DNA of 64,000 nt from Lytechinus variegatus (lineage: Eukaryota; Echinodermata; Echinoidea; Temnopleuroida; Toxopneustidae), in NCBI RefSeq assembly GCF_018143015.1, contig NC_054740.1, forward strand, positions 38,814,180-38,878,179, written 5' to 3'. Positions 12,565 to 24,500 of the stretch are shown here, piece by piece (positions within the stretch are counted from its first letter, which is position 1; every line of letters begins with the position of its first letter). A program made the translations under genes and the position numbers. The notes below the pieces were generated by a model. It searched no databases and was not told where the DNA came from. It saw only the letters and a program-made list of their open reading frames with translations.

Positions 12565-12925
12565 GTACTCCAAATTGAAACCAACTGCCAATAGGTATTG
12601 AATTGGTATCCAATTCGGATATTAAATGGGTATTCAGTTGGAAATTTGTCCTGGGAGCTAAAATACTGAAAAAAGTTTACATTTCGCAAGGAAAGCTACT
12701 TGAATAAGGTCAAATTTGCTCGAATACCCATTGAATATCCGAAGTGAATACCAATTCAATACCTATTGGCAGTTGGTTTCAATTTGGATTACATGGAAAG
12801 TAAAACAATGGGTACCCATCGAAACCAATTGACTATTGGTCCCAATTGGTTTGAACTGGAATACATGTAAAGACAATTGGTCTCAATTGGTCCCCAATTG
12901 GTGTCCAAATTGAGGACCAGTTGGG
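12565..12925. repeat. CAATTG-rich inverted-repeat element, second copy
   Basis: The arm at 12572-12640 (caaattgaaaccaactgcc...) is mirrored at 12718-12790. It contains TTTGTCCTGGGA, the same terminus seen in the 10.5-kb and 18-kb elements. CCAATTGGT-type units continue to about 12925. Confidence 0.5.
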
Positions 12926-13149
12926 GAAGCAATGGGGACTTCTAATTAGCACAAGTAAAATTAGTAGAATAGTATTATCTCAGTAGGAAATGAGAAAATT
13001 CAACCAAGGTCTGCTCATGCTATTGTAGGAGCATACTGTCTGTTTGCATAATTATATACCAATGTAAAGGGCAGTGATATATATAGTGCAAAGTTTTATT
13101 CCATCTGGCGAAGAGCGTGTGTGTGTATTTGAGTTTTGTCAGACGTGTT

Positions 13150-13300
13150 TCAATCAGATATGATTATTTACGTCTGGGACCGACCTTTAGCGTCACCATC
13201 CGAAAGACGTGACCAGGGCTCGAACCTCTGCATCAATTTGTAACTTCCCCCATGCACATAGCTTGGATTATACAGGCGCGCCACAACGCGTTGCAACGCC
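13150..13300 (-). mobile_element. SINE-like repeat with 7SL-like head
   Basis: On the - strand the head reads GGCGCGCCTGTATAATCCAAGC, recalling the 7SL/Alu GGCGCGTGCCTGTAGTCCCAGC. A B-box-like GGTTCGAGCCC and the tail segment TTTCGGATGGTGACGCTAAA follow. It could equally be a tRNA-derived SINE whose head resembles 7SL by chance. Confidence 0.45.
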
Positions 13301-13599
13301 CAGATGAAGAGCAATAATGGTTCGCTATTTGGTTCGTGTTAAAGTTGGCGCTCTTCAATCTCGTAGATTATCTGCGCCAGGTCGTTTCCGAGTTAGTTGC
13401 TTAATTCCCGCTTCAATGTCCTCGGCGTTAGACTTGTCTGACCTAAGCTGTCATATAGCGAGGTGCAATATGAGTACTAGTATACCTCCACCATTAAATT
13501 GTGCGTTTTTGTACTTCATAGTATGCAAACTTATGTAAGAAGCTAGGTCGAAGCTCAATTTTAGTAGTCTCGCTAATCATCAGAACAAAAGGAAGAGAG

Positions 13600-14179
13600 A
13601 GAGAGAAAGAGATGGAGAGAGATCAATAGAATATTCTTATTCGAATCTCTTTGTCTTTTTTTCACATAATTCAGGATGACTTTATCATCTGCATTTCTTC
13701 CCAACAAAGTTGTTGCTAGATTTGATATTGACTTGTTGAATTTCAGGCTTCTTTGCATAATTCTTCTTTCTCTTTCATATTTCTTACATTGTAGTAAAAA
13801 ATGTTCTATTTTCTCAGAAACCTGACAATGGGAATATAGACCATTTTCATGTTGATACTACAATGGGATGGTATCTATTCAAAATTTACACAAATATCTG
13901 ATGATCGTAAAATTTTTATTTTATACAAGATATCAACAATAAGATTGTTTTGTATTCGATTGCTTTCGAGTGCTTGAAGAGCAGACAACGAATCTGTAAA
14001 AATTACCACGGACATACCTCTGTTATCTCCTAGCCAATCAAGTGCCATTACCATTGCTGTTAATTCGGCTCTCATTATACTTACAGAATTTAATCTATAG
14101 AATTTTTAATTTCCAGTTCTGGTATATAAAAATCAGAGCCGGTTCTCTTGTCTTCTTGTTTTAATCCATCAGTGTAGAT
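13600..14179 (-). pseudogene. Non-LTR retrotransposon relic, RNase H half
   Basis: Read on the - strand this continues the LINE segment at 16781-17150, from which it is separated by hAT element 14180-16780. It holds the RNase H start IYTDGLKQE, then MRAELTAMVMALDWLG and FTDSLSALQALES, typical of RNase H domains carried by I-group LINEs. After an in-frame break, a C-terminal segment with CKKYERERRIMQ appears. Stops occur between blocks. The RT and endonuclease are not present, so it is a dead fragment. Confidence 0.7.
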
Positions 14180-16780
14180 CAAGCGCGTACGCAGGATTTT
14201 TGAAAGGGGGGGGGGGTTCGAGCTGATTTTTTTTTAAATCTCCCGCCCAGTCTCTAAAAAGTGATGAGCGGGGGGAGGTGATGATTTTTTTTTTCTTTTT
14301 TTTTCAGCTCTGCAAATAAGACAATAACATTTAAGTGGGGATGGGTATGTAACAGTGCGGTCATGACCCGCGAGCGAGCAGAAATGTTCTCGTTTTTGCG
14401 TTGAAAACATGACCTTTTTATCAATAGTTTGTTGGTATCATAGTCGATGCTACATGTCCTTCGGATCGTAGCACTCATGATATGGCCAACCGCGTAGCCA
14501 GGATTTCATTTTGGAGGGGGCGGTAAATGCACGCGAAGCGCGCTCCCTAAGGGGTGGGTGCAGGGAGGGGGAGTTTCCCCCTCCCGCGCGAAGCGCGAAG
14601 CTTTTAGTGTTTCATAAATTAAAATGAAAAGGAGCCGTTTCTCTTGTCTCTAGTACCTCCAATTCGGTTGAGTATATTGCGATTTTGAACCTTGTTTTCA
14701 AAAGTGATTGTAAACGCACAAAAGAGGTATACAACGGAGGAAATTAAAATGATAATAACTCCGCGCGAAGCGCGGAAGCTAAATTGATTTATCAATTTTT
14801 CTTGCCTTAAAAAGGGTCCCGAGAAAAGGGTATTCTCAAAGATATATTGAAACTTTCTTTGGAAAGATCAGATTTGATTACAAACAATTTAGCATCAGTG
14901 CATATTTTTAACTCGCAAAACAGAGGAGAAGATTGGTAGAGGAAGATATTCCTCCCCGCGATGAGCAATGAAACTCTGAAATTTCAAAGGGCGGACGTTT
15001 CATCAAATGTAGATATCTCTAATACCCAATCGTCTCTAATTCAATTGATTTTCTAAGAATATTGAACTTCATTACAAGGAAAATAGTGCGCATAAAGTTG
15101 AAACTTCTGTGATTTATTGAAATTATCTATCTATATAATAAAGGATGATTAATTTTTTTTACTTATCCTGAAGCGCTTCATTTTGAATATAAAGAAACTT
15201 AAGTGTCATTCAAAATTTCAAACTGAGGGCGCAAAACAGCACAGGAGATGAATGTATACAGGGAAATGACATGAAGTTTAATACAATTTGATAAAAAAAA
15301 TATTGTACTTTTTTTATTTAATACGACACGAATTCCATACCTTCCTCTTTTTAAATTAGGAACCTGTTTGCCCCCAAATTATGGTTGTTTATAGTAATGA
15401 GCTGAAAAGCAGGAGAAGCTGACTTTATGGAGGTGACGGCAGAAACTGATATAAAGATTTTACCCGCTCGGAGCCGACCAGACCAGAAGTTGCGCGATCA
15501 ATTGAAAAAAAAAGATAACTTCATACATTTACTTCGGCCTAACCTTACTCAAATTCATGCCCTAATGTATACAATTTTAACTTTAACTGGCAAGAAGCAC
15601 ATAGCTGAGGTGGAAAAACAGGGTTAGAGAAAAGGTGGGGGAACAATGGAGAACTTCAATAGTGTCATTTAACCGCGCGCAGCGCGGAAGCAAAATTCAT
15701 ATATGAATTTAAAGCAAGAAGAGTGAAGGAGTTTCTCTTTTGAGAAAAAATAAAGAATAAATAGAAAAAACACAAAGCTACCTTTCTTCCCTTTCCTTCC
15801 TTCCCTTTTCCTTTTCTCCTCTCCTTTTTTCCCTTCTTTTTTTTTCTTTTGGGGACGTTTTTTTTTTTGGGGGGGGCGACCGCCCCCCCGGCTACGCGCC
15901 TGGATATGGCCTTGATCAGAACACTAGAAACTTGAGAAATGTCATGAATAATTACGAGCGAGCGGAGCAAGCGAGCCGAAATGTTTGCGTTTTTCCGTCA
16001 AAACATACAATTCTTCTCAATAGCTTGTTGGTAATGATTACATATTAGTTGATGATACATGTCCTTCTGCTCGTAAGTCTCATGATATGGCCTTGATCAA
16101 GAGACTAGAAACTTAAGAAATTTCATAAATGATTACGAGCGAGCGGAGTGAGCGAGCCGAAATTTTCGCGTTTTCCCGTCAAAACATACATTTCTTGTCA
16201 ATAGTTTGTTAGTAAATCAAGTATTAGTCGATGCTACATGTCCTTCTATTCGTAACACTCATAATACGGCCTTGAACAGGAGACTAGATACTTATGGAAT
16301 TTCATAAATTATTACGAGCGAGCGGAGCGAGCTAACCGACATTTTTTCGTTTTCCGTCATTTTGGTTTTCATATTGGTAAAACATATTTTGTAAGAAAAC
16401 GTATGTCTTTGTCTTGGTTCACTTGTATTCATAAGTATACATCATGATAATCATGTATGGCCTTGTTAATGGCGATACCGTGATCATGTCGGCGACATGC
16501 GGAAATAAAAGATATAATAAAATGGAGCGAGCGAAGCGAGCGGAAATTTTTTCTGTGTTTTTCGTCGGAAACATGAGATTCTGTTCATTATTGCTGTCAT
16601 ATACATTATTGGGTAGGGGAACTGTCCGTAACCAGACCAAGGAGTTATCAGGCGCTTGCCCGATAACTCCTTGACCAGACCGACCTCTGGGGAGACAAGC
16701 AAAAAAAAAAAAAAAAAAAAAAAAAAGGAAACGAAAGGGGGGGTTTGAACCCCCGAACCCCCCCCTTGCGTACGCGCCTG
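14180..16780. mobile_element. Non-autonomous hAT-like element, family 2, inserted in a LINE
   Basis: The ends read CAAGCGCGTACGC and GCGTACGCGCCTG. The 8-bp duplication gtgtagat occurs at 14172-14179 and 16781-16788, inside the LINE codons for IYTDG. The interior is a run of roughly 180-bp units containing gagcgagcggagcgagcgag and atgatatggccttgatca. One unit is interrupted by hAT family 1 copy B. There is a poly-A tract at 16700-16727. No transposase. Confidence 0.82.
14488..15902 (-). mobile_element. hAT family 1 copy B, nested in hAT family 2
   Basis: This is the inverted counterpart of 1349-3074: it starts CAACCGCGTAGCCAGG and ends GGCTACGCGCCTG. The 8-bp duplication gatatggc is at 14480-14487 and 15903-15910. 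Length is 1415 bp. It lacks the SINE carried by copy A, and carries the same CGCGAAGCGCG palindromes and CT-rich end. Confidence 0.85.
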
Positions 16781-17150
16781 GTGTAGATCTTTCTGAAGCT
16801 GAAGACACAGTTTTTCATATCTTGTATTAAGTTACGTGGTTTATCGATAATCTTATGGATATGGTAAGATATATTGGGTATTTCATACGACCAAAAAGGT
16901 TCTCGTAATATTATTTGGCTTAGTTGTTCAATTTGGATCTCTTTATTTGGCTTACATGCTCTAACTACAAATGGTCCACGACCCGATTTCCAAGTAAATT
17001 TATTAATATACCAGGAAGGTTCGATCATTTCTAAAGTAGGATGATGGGTATCTCTATTTGTTAAAAGATAAAACATGTATTTGTCAACAGACAGTTCTCT
17101 TCTAAAGGTCTTTCGCTACATTCTACCTGTATTGCTTCAAGGGCATGGTT
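16781..17150 (-). pseudogene. Non-LTR retrotransposon relic, segment before RNase H
   Basis: On the - strand, ALEAIQVECSERPL, then after a frameshift RRELSVDKYMFYLLTNR, then about 100 residues ending CVFSFRKIYT, which continue directly into IYTDG at 14179 once the hAT insertion is removed. This fits the linker between RT and RNase H in I-group elements. The RT domain itself is missing. Bases 17150-17750 hold nothing I recognise. Confidence 0.65.
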
Positions 17151-17754
17151 ATACAGTGCATATCAAAAAAAGTTTACACTTAGAAAAACTGTAAAATTAT
17201 ACATTTGTAATATCCTGAAGATTTTTCCACATTTTTAGCATTGGTACAGATCCATTTAAGCATAATATGACAATATAACTGTGGAAAAATATTTCCGCTT
17301 GAGTGAGCACCACTTTTGTAAAATTAGTGAAAATGATTTGCGCAGAACTATGAAATGGTTATGCGAATAAAAGTAGACCTTAATCATGAAGAACACGTGG
17401 AATTTAGCTAATAAAATCGATTTGAAGATTTGAAGGCAAAATTGTTACAAAATTCTTGAATGCATCCCTTTTATTTCAATTGACTAAAAGTGCAGCGGGA
17501 AATGTATGAGAAATGTTTCACAGGGAAGGTTAGATTTTTGAAATTTTATTTGATGTAGATTGGTTATGGTTAGTGTTCTACTAATAAACTTTTAATTGCA
17601 ATTAAGCCATTTATCATTTATGGGTATTTCATTGTTTGTTACTTGTTTCTCAAACAAATGTATCACTGGAAAATGGTAAATGATAAAAAAGTACTTTTGT
17701 AAAAACAATAAAATTGTATTAATGCATGTATTATGCAAATACGCTGATCACAAT

Positions 17755-18516
17755 GATCCCAATTGAATACCAATTTAGACCAATTGGTTATGTTGTACCA
17801 ATTGAAACCAATTTGCAATTTGTCCCAGTTGAACCCAATAGGGTATTGGTCCTAAATAAAACCAATTTGGGGACCAAGTGGCCTAGTGGGTCCAATTAAA
17901 ACGAGTCTGAACCAATTGAGCATTTGCAGGGTCCCATTATAATTCCACTGGCATGATTGGGGACCAATTGAAGACCTATTGAACACACATTTGGACCAAT
18001 TGGCCCCATTAGACATCAATTGGTCCCCATTGTAGGATTCTAATGAGGCCAGTTTGCCCAATTGACCCTACAATATGAACTCGACTGGTATCTAATTTGG
18101 ATCCATTGGACCTATTGAAACCCTTTGATACAAACTGAATCCAAATTGAAACCAATTAAAAATTCAATGGGTATTGATCTTCAAATGGTCCGCACATTGA
18201 ATTCTAATGGGGCCATGCAGTTTGACCAATTGAGACTAATTGACCCTACAATAGGATCTTAATAGGTATATAATTTGAACCCATATTGGACCTATTGAAA
18301 CCCACTGATACCAATTGAAAATTGGTATTGGTCTTCAATTGGTCCCTACATTGAATTCTAAGGGGGCCAGTTGAGCCCAATTGACAAGGACCCCAATTAA
18401 TTGGTATATAATTTGGACCCGTTGGACCTATTGAAACCCATTGATATGATACCAATTGAATCCAAATTAAACCAATTGAAAATTAAATGGGTTTCAATTG
18501 GAATTTTGTCCTGGGT
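17755..18516. repeat. CAATTG-rich repeat element, third copy
   Basis: Dense CCAATTGAAACCAATTGGT-type units are interspersed with GGGTATTGGTCTTCAATTGG. The right end CAATTGGAATTTTGTCCTGGG matches the termini of the 10.5-kb and 12.6-kb copies. Open frames on the - strand here are low-complexity translations. Confidence 0.6.
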
Positions 18517-18689
18517 ACATAACGTGCCCAAAAAGATCCGTTCAATGATTTGGTCGCGCCCAGGGTGACCAGATTTCACAAAATGAAATACGGGACAATC
18601 GACAAAAAAGATCAACAAAGAAGGCTACACAGTGTTACACCTGTGAACAATTATAAAGGATTGGAAGGGATCGAGGCCGTGAACGAAAG

Positions 18690-19245
18690 AATGAAGGAGA
18701 GAAAGAAAAGACGAAAGAAAAGAGATGAATTGGGAAGAAGAAAAAGAATTAAGGGGAAAATGAAGGAAAAAAAAAAAAAAAGAATATAAAGAAAATTAGA
18801 ATAAAAGGATGAAAGAAAGAATAAAAGAGCGAAAAAAGTTTCCGTCATTCTTTGAATTGAATAAAGAAAGAAAGGAATGGAAGAAAAATACATGTGTTAA
18901 AGACAAAATAAAGGAGAGAAAGAAAAAAAATAAGAAAAAGGAGGAGGAAAGAAAGAATGAAGGAAAGAAAATTGTTTCCTTCATTCTTTGAAAGAAAGAA
19001 ACAAACAAAGAAAGAAGAAAAACAGTAAGGGAGGAGGGAAGGAAGGAATTAAGGGAGGGGGGAGAAAGAGTAAGGGAAAGAATGAGAAGGAAAAATAAAA
19101 GAAAGGAGGAAAGAGAGGGAGGAAGAATGAAGTGAGGAGGGAGTGAAAACATAATGGAAGAACAGAAAGAATTAAAAGAAAAAGGAGAGGAAGGGAGGGG
19201 AGAAGAAAAAAGTTTAAAGAAAGAAACAATGAAGGAAATAAAAAG
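18690..19245. repeat. GA-rich purine tract
   Basis: Almost pure purine on the + strand (gaaagaaag, gggagg units). The last 70 bases (about 19175-19245) recur nearly identically at 20518-20590, followed by more GA-rich DNA to 20745. The long Lys/Glu- or Ser/Phe-rich open frames here are not genes. Confidence 0.8.
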
Positions 19246-19310
19246 GGTCACCGGAATCCGAACCCCCGCTCTATATACCGACTGAGATATCGCAATCGCG
19301 CCTCCTAACC
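19246..19310 (-). repeat. tRNA-like remnant
   Basis: On the - strand there is an A-box-like ATATCTCAGTCGGTA and a B-box-like GGGTTCGGATTCC with no complete anticodon arm between them. This looks like a degraded tRNA-derived SINE head, not a working tRNA gene. Confidence 0.4.
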
Positions 19311-19416
19311 ATAATATGTTTACACGTGAATATGAAGAACACATTTGTTCTTCACTAAGGATGATCCGAACCATATCAATCCGTCCTCAGAATGAAATAG
19401 ACCAATCGTGGAGTTA

Positions 19417-19655
19417 CACTGCAAAAACTCCGGTGTTGATTTAACACCAGCCCGGAATCACACCAGAGAAGTATTGAAACATCACCAGTTTGGAATCAAA
19501 GCGATGCTGTTTTAATGCTAATTGGTGTTGACTGTAATTATAAACACATATCTGGTGTTAGACCAAAACGAAACTGGTGTTGTTTAACACTTCCCTGGTA
19601 TGGACATATATAGATTCCCGGCTGGTGTTAAATCAACACCAGAGTTTTGGCAGTG
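19417..19655. mobile_element. Tc1/mariner-like MITE
   Basis: Terminal inverted repeats CACTGCAAAAACTCCGGTGT and its imperfect complement ending GGCAGTG, with TA on each side (19415-19416, 19656-19657). The interior is rich in TGGTGTTAA palindromes. 239 bp, nested in hAT family 3. Confidence 0.75.
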
Positions 19656-21508
19656 TAGAGGCAGACTAATGGCAACATCAGGTCAGAATAATCAATATAT
19701 TTGATTTAATATATTCTTTTCTTCTGCATTCATCATGTTCATAGCATTCGCATAATATATTTTTTCATTACACAACAAATAGCATTTTGATAAACAATTT
19801 TTTTGGCATGAATCACAGAGAAAAAAAATGGACTAATCAAATGAAATGTTATTCTAAGCAAATATGACCTACACTCAAATAAATGAAGTTCCTGCAGCAG
19901 AGTCTCGAGAACACCTGTAATCTTACCAGATAGCGTAATCTTATCGCAAATTGGTATTTGGTGTATATGGAACCTCACTTACAAATTTCCTTCAATAAAA
20001 CACCATTTCCCCTTTTTAAACAGTAACTGTAAAATTGCAGAAAATTCCTGTTTTATGAATTTACAGAAAGATTCTGATATCGCTTTTTGCAAAATCTTCT
20101 TTCTTTTTTCTGTAAAATCAGTTTTTTTTAACAGTGTATATAGCCTACAATCAAAGCTGCAGAGATCAAATCTGCATTGCAATATACATGCCGGTACTGT
20201 TAGATGACCAATAGATTGACTTTTTTAAAATCAATTTGACTGACATAATATTTATAACACTATATTATTAAAATCCTACACCCGATACCGTATCTTCACA
20301 TGATCCCTTTATGATTATTTTCTTTCGATTTTGTTATGAATATACAAGTATATATTCTGTTTTGATTCCATTCACTGAATTGTCGTCAATATCCTCATGC
20401 AGGTTCCGTATCGGTAATTAGATTTGCCTAGTTATAATACGTTGTGGTTTCCTTATTGTTGAAATGAGGAAAGAAATGTTACATTTATGAATAATATATC
20501 ATGTTGTATTATATAAAAGAAAAAGGAGAGGAAGGGAGGGGGAGAAGAAAAAAGTTTAAAGAAAGAAAGAATGAAGGAAATAAAAAGGGAAATTTGATAA
20601 AGAAGACGGGTAATAAAAGGAGGAAAGAAAGAAAAATGAACAGAGAGAGAGAAAGGGTCAGATAGGAAATAAAGATGGAACAAAAACAGGCAAGCAGGAA
20701 GGATAGAAGGATGAAGAATGATAGAAAATAAAGAAAGAGGAATCTGAGAACCCATGATATAATTATACAAATTTCCCGCCGATTTTGTGATTATTTTGGC
20801 ATGTTTGGTGGAGAGAATCTGCTCCGATCCTACATGCCTAGCTAGTACTAGCTTGCCACACATTGGCAGGAAGCCAGTTCGTTTGCGATGTATTGGGTTA
20901 GCAAGAAAATCACCGCAGAACTTGCAAAAGTTTATTTCGATTTTATTGTTGTCTCTGCTTCGTCATCTGTTGGTTATTTTGAAAATTCGTCACTTTTAAA
21001 TACATTTTGTTCAATATTCTGAAATACGGGACAATTAGGCGTCCCGGGGAGGGTTTGTCGGGACGCCGGGACAAAGAAGCAAAATACGGGACAATCCCGG
21101 GAAATACGGGACGTCTGGTCACCCTGGTCGCGCCTGGTATCACTCCCTCGCTTCGCCCATATTCCATGGGCCAATATAAGCACATTGTTATTTTTTGTTG
21201 ATATGTAATGTCAACCGACAATACCACTGTTGAATGACTCATTCAAAACATTTGGAGTTCATGTTCAAACATACCAGGATATGTGCACTCGACTCACATT
21301 CACACACGGTTTTGAATAGACCGGTGCTCCCGGCGATGCTCATAATAATCATTATAGTCAAACTATGTACTCGGCCTCAGTCAATGTCGCGGCCGCATTA
21401 ATTGGTAGTTGAGAAATTACGCGAGCTGTTCGTTTATTTAATTTGGAGGCTAACAATTCGTTTTCATATAGTTTGCGGTATTTGTAGTTGCTGCTTGAGG
21501 AAGGAATC

Positions 21509-24500
21509 ATGAAGTATATCGTGGCTATATTGTGTGTTTTGTCCTCGGTTTTGTTGAACATCCCTTCCAATTCAGGTACGATGCTATATAGCTGCTATCG
21601 CAAGTGTGTGATATATCCCTATCTATTGTCATGTGACATGATCCTCAGGTGATCTATGCCTATCATGATCATGTGACATCTATCTATGTCGGTTAATATA
21701 CATATATATTTTTTTACCCATGTACGTACTATATATATAGAAAAGATTAGCTTATTATCACAGCCATACCAAAGGCAAAAACTTGGCATAAGCAATAGGC
21801 ATACTCCCGGTATACACTGTAGGGGCGATCGGGGGGGGGGGGGGGGCGATACTCGATAGTTTAGGTGGGATGCATCATGTTGGGGGCATCAGTGCGTCCC
21901 CAAAAAACGAAACCGAGATTTATCGATGATTTACCATTACTTAATCACAAATACAATAGACAAATGACCTACCACTTTAAAGCTTAGAATCTCCTCTTTC
22001 ATCTGAAATTACTTAAATCATTTCTCATTCACGCATGAGTGAGCAAAATCAATTTGAAAAGGGGATTCAAAAAAGTCACTAAGCTTTACGTTGGTAGGTC
22101 ATTGTCTATTTTATTTATGATTAAGTTATGATAAATCATCACTAAATCTCGGTTTCGTTTTTTTCTGGGACGCACTGTATAATAGACCAGTTCGTAGTTA
22201 CTTCATGATGGGTTTCTTTCATTATGATAGGCAGTTTTCAAAGCAAGATCATATATATAAGCATGCCTTACATAGCAGGAAGACGAAGAAACTGAATAGA
22301 CCAGATGACTAGAATAAGCACACCAAAGAACAATCTATGAATGTATTTGTTGCATTTCTACCTTGAATGCACTAGCATGCTATAATGTAACAATAATATG
22401 TACTTGGCCAACGTATACGGTGAAATACCAGTCGCTGTCGACGTATTTTGTTTTTGTGGATATAATGACAAACATAATTCAAAAGAATATATGAATAGTC
22501 AAGACATCATTGTTGGTGCTTATCTCATTTAATATCAAACCACCATATTGTCACTTAATTAGTGCCAATGACCTTCTTCTGATCATGCGCAGAACAGAAC
22601 CACGAAATGGCTTATTGGGAATTGAGAGAAATCGGGGGAGGGGGGGGGGGGAGATGAGAGGAAAATATTTACATTTCTTATTTTTGATTGATCATTCTAA
22701 GGCAATGCTTTGAAGTGATTGTCACTTTAGTTTTGTTATATCTTGATATATTTTTTATTTTCATTGATAATATATTTTCATCTGGAATTTTCATAAGAGT
22801 TAGGGATGGAGTGGATAGATCTAGCATAGAGTGGAGAGGGGTGGGACTTAGAGAGATCCCGGGGACCACTTTCATTGACGAGTGGATGCCATGCGCGACC
22901 ATGTGGTTTCGAAAAGCATCCTAAAGTTAAACATGTATTTTCCATATTCTGAAAATGCACCCCTTAACAAATTTTTGGCATGTGAAACCCTATACCCTTA
23001 ACAAGTTTTGGAAACGAAACGATACTCTTGGCAAGTATTCCCTGAATTGAACCGCTAAACAAGTATAGCGACGTCGGTCGTCGGCTTTACCTTTACCTAT
23101 ACATCATTTGGTTTATACCATACAGCCCGGCCACCTCCCCACACCTCGTGCAAATCGTAGGAACACGTAGTGTTGACTCTTGGGGCAAAAAGTACATCCT
23201 TTATCAAACATTTATTTTTACTCTTAATTTTATACCCTCGCAAATTGGACCCGAAACACGTAACTTTCCTATCGAAAATAAATACCCTTTTTTCGTTATT
23301 TTAGTGTTTTTGACACCCTTATCACGTTTCGTACGTAACGTGCCCTATCTTGAAAAGGACATCCTTTGTGTTTTTTTTTGGTCGCGCATGGTACCCACCA
23401 ACGTATTTCTGTGGTATCCACTCGTCAATGTAAGTGCCCCAACCCCTCCCCCGGGAGAGAGATAGCGTTATCAACCTCATTTTTTACTTTATTTAACTCT
23501 AACTTTTTCTTTCTCTTCTTTTTTTTCACTACTTGAAAAAAAAAGAAAGATATATATCCATGGGGGATAAAGGGGACGATATCCCCCTTGCTCTCTGATC
23601 GTTTCCATGTTTCTGTTCACACATTGTCAGAGAAAGCAATTGTGACGATGATTTTACGAACATCCCTTGAAACTTATGAAGGACCAATGTCGCCATAGGG
23701 GCGATCTATTACAATGAATATCTTTGTGTAATTTATGTAATGAATGTTTTTTTTATTCATCTTCTCTTTGTATAATATTTTTGTATGTTCTCATACTATG
23801 TATACATATTCAGCCCCTGGGGCCCTGGCTGCTAATCATTGCCAATAACCAATACTATTCTATTCTGTATATTGGCCCCTATCAGTCGGCGCCCCTAGCT
23901 GTGTATGACCATCACAATTGATGTTCATTTTTATATTTCTCTTCGCAGCATTGTCAGTGAAACCAAACATATACTCATCTTGATTATACGAGCATCCCTT
24001 GAAAGTTATGTAGGTCCAATCATAATTAGCTCATATGGGGGGGGGGGCAATATCCCTTATCAGTAGGCGCCTCTGCATCAGTCACGCACGTGGCCAGGGG
24101 GGGGGGAGTCCGCAAAATAAAATAAAAAAAGGGGGGGAGAAAAGGGAAAGAGAGTACAGCTTTATTGTTTTCCTTTTTATTTTTTGTCAAAAGAATAAAA
24201 CCTCAACGAGACGTTCTTCTCTCTGGTTCCGTTCAGAGCTCAATATTTGGTTCCGCGCTCCGTGCAGGAAAAATTTCGAAAATGCCTTTCCCCTCTGTTT
24301 CCCCACACCTTTTTCTACTCCGTTTTCCCGTCCCGGATATGGAACTCGTGTATTTCTTGCCACGAATAATAAAGTATACATTGGTTTGAAATATGAGAAG
24401 TAATTTTCGTTTAATTACATTGAAACAAAATTTTCGCTCTTCTGGGTCAGAGATGGTAAACTCTACCTCCACTCCCCGAATCCGCATATATTTGTGCTTT

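Larger units (their letters stand above)
18561..21126. mobile_element. Non-autonomous hAT-like element, family 3 (CAGGGTGACCAGA ends)
   Basis: The ends are CAGGGTGACCAGATTT and ACGTCTGGTCACCCTG, with an exact 8-bp duplication gtcgcgcc at 18553-18560 and 21127-21134. Both subterminal regions repeat the GAAATACGGGACAAT motif. The interior holds two GA-rich blocks, a tRNA-like remnant and a Tc1-like MITE. No transposase. Its right end is 383 bases upstream of the IDS copy 2 start codon, so it sits in or next to that promoter. Confidence 0.85.

Noticed and set aside
13317..13538. 73-codon frame on the + strand
   Set aside because: No recognisable domain, no splice context that extends it, and it lies between repeats.
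10000..18516. Regularly repeated palindromes as a possible CRISPR array
   Set aside because: Repeats are themselves variable and palindromic with no unique spacers of constant length, in intron-bearing eukaryotic DNA.
19246..19310. tRNA gene on the - strand
   Set aside because: A- and B-box-like motifs are too close together and no anticodon arm or acceptor pairing can be formed.
18550..19374. Several long Lys/Glu-rich or Ser/Phe-rich frames on both strands
   Set aside because: They arise from a purine tract with few stop codons; composition is pure low complexity.
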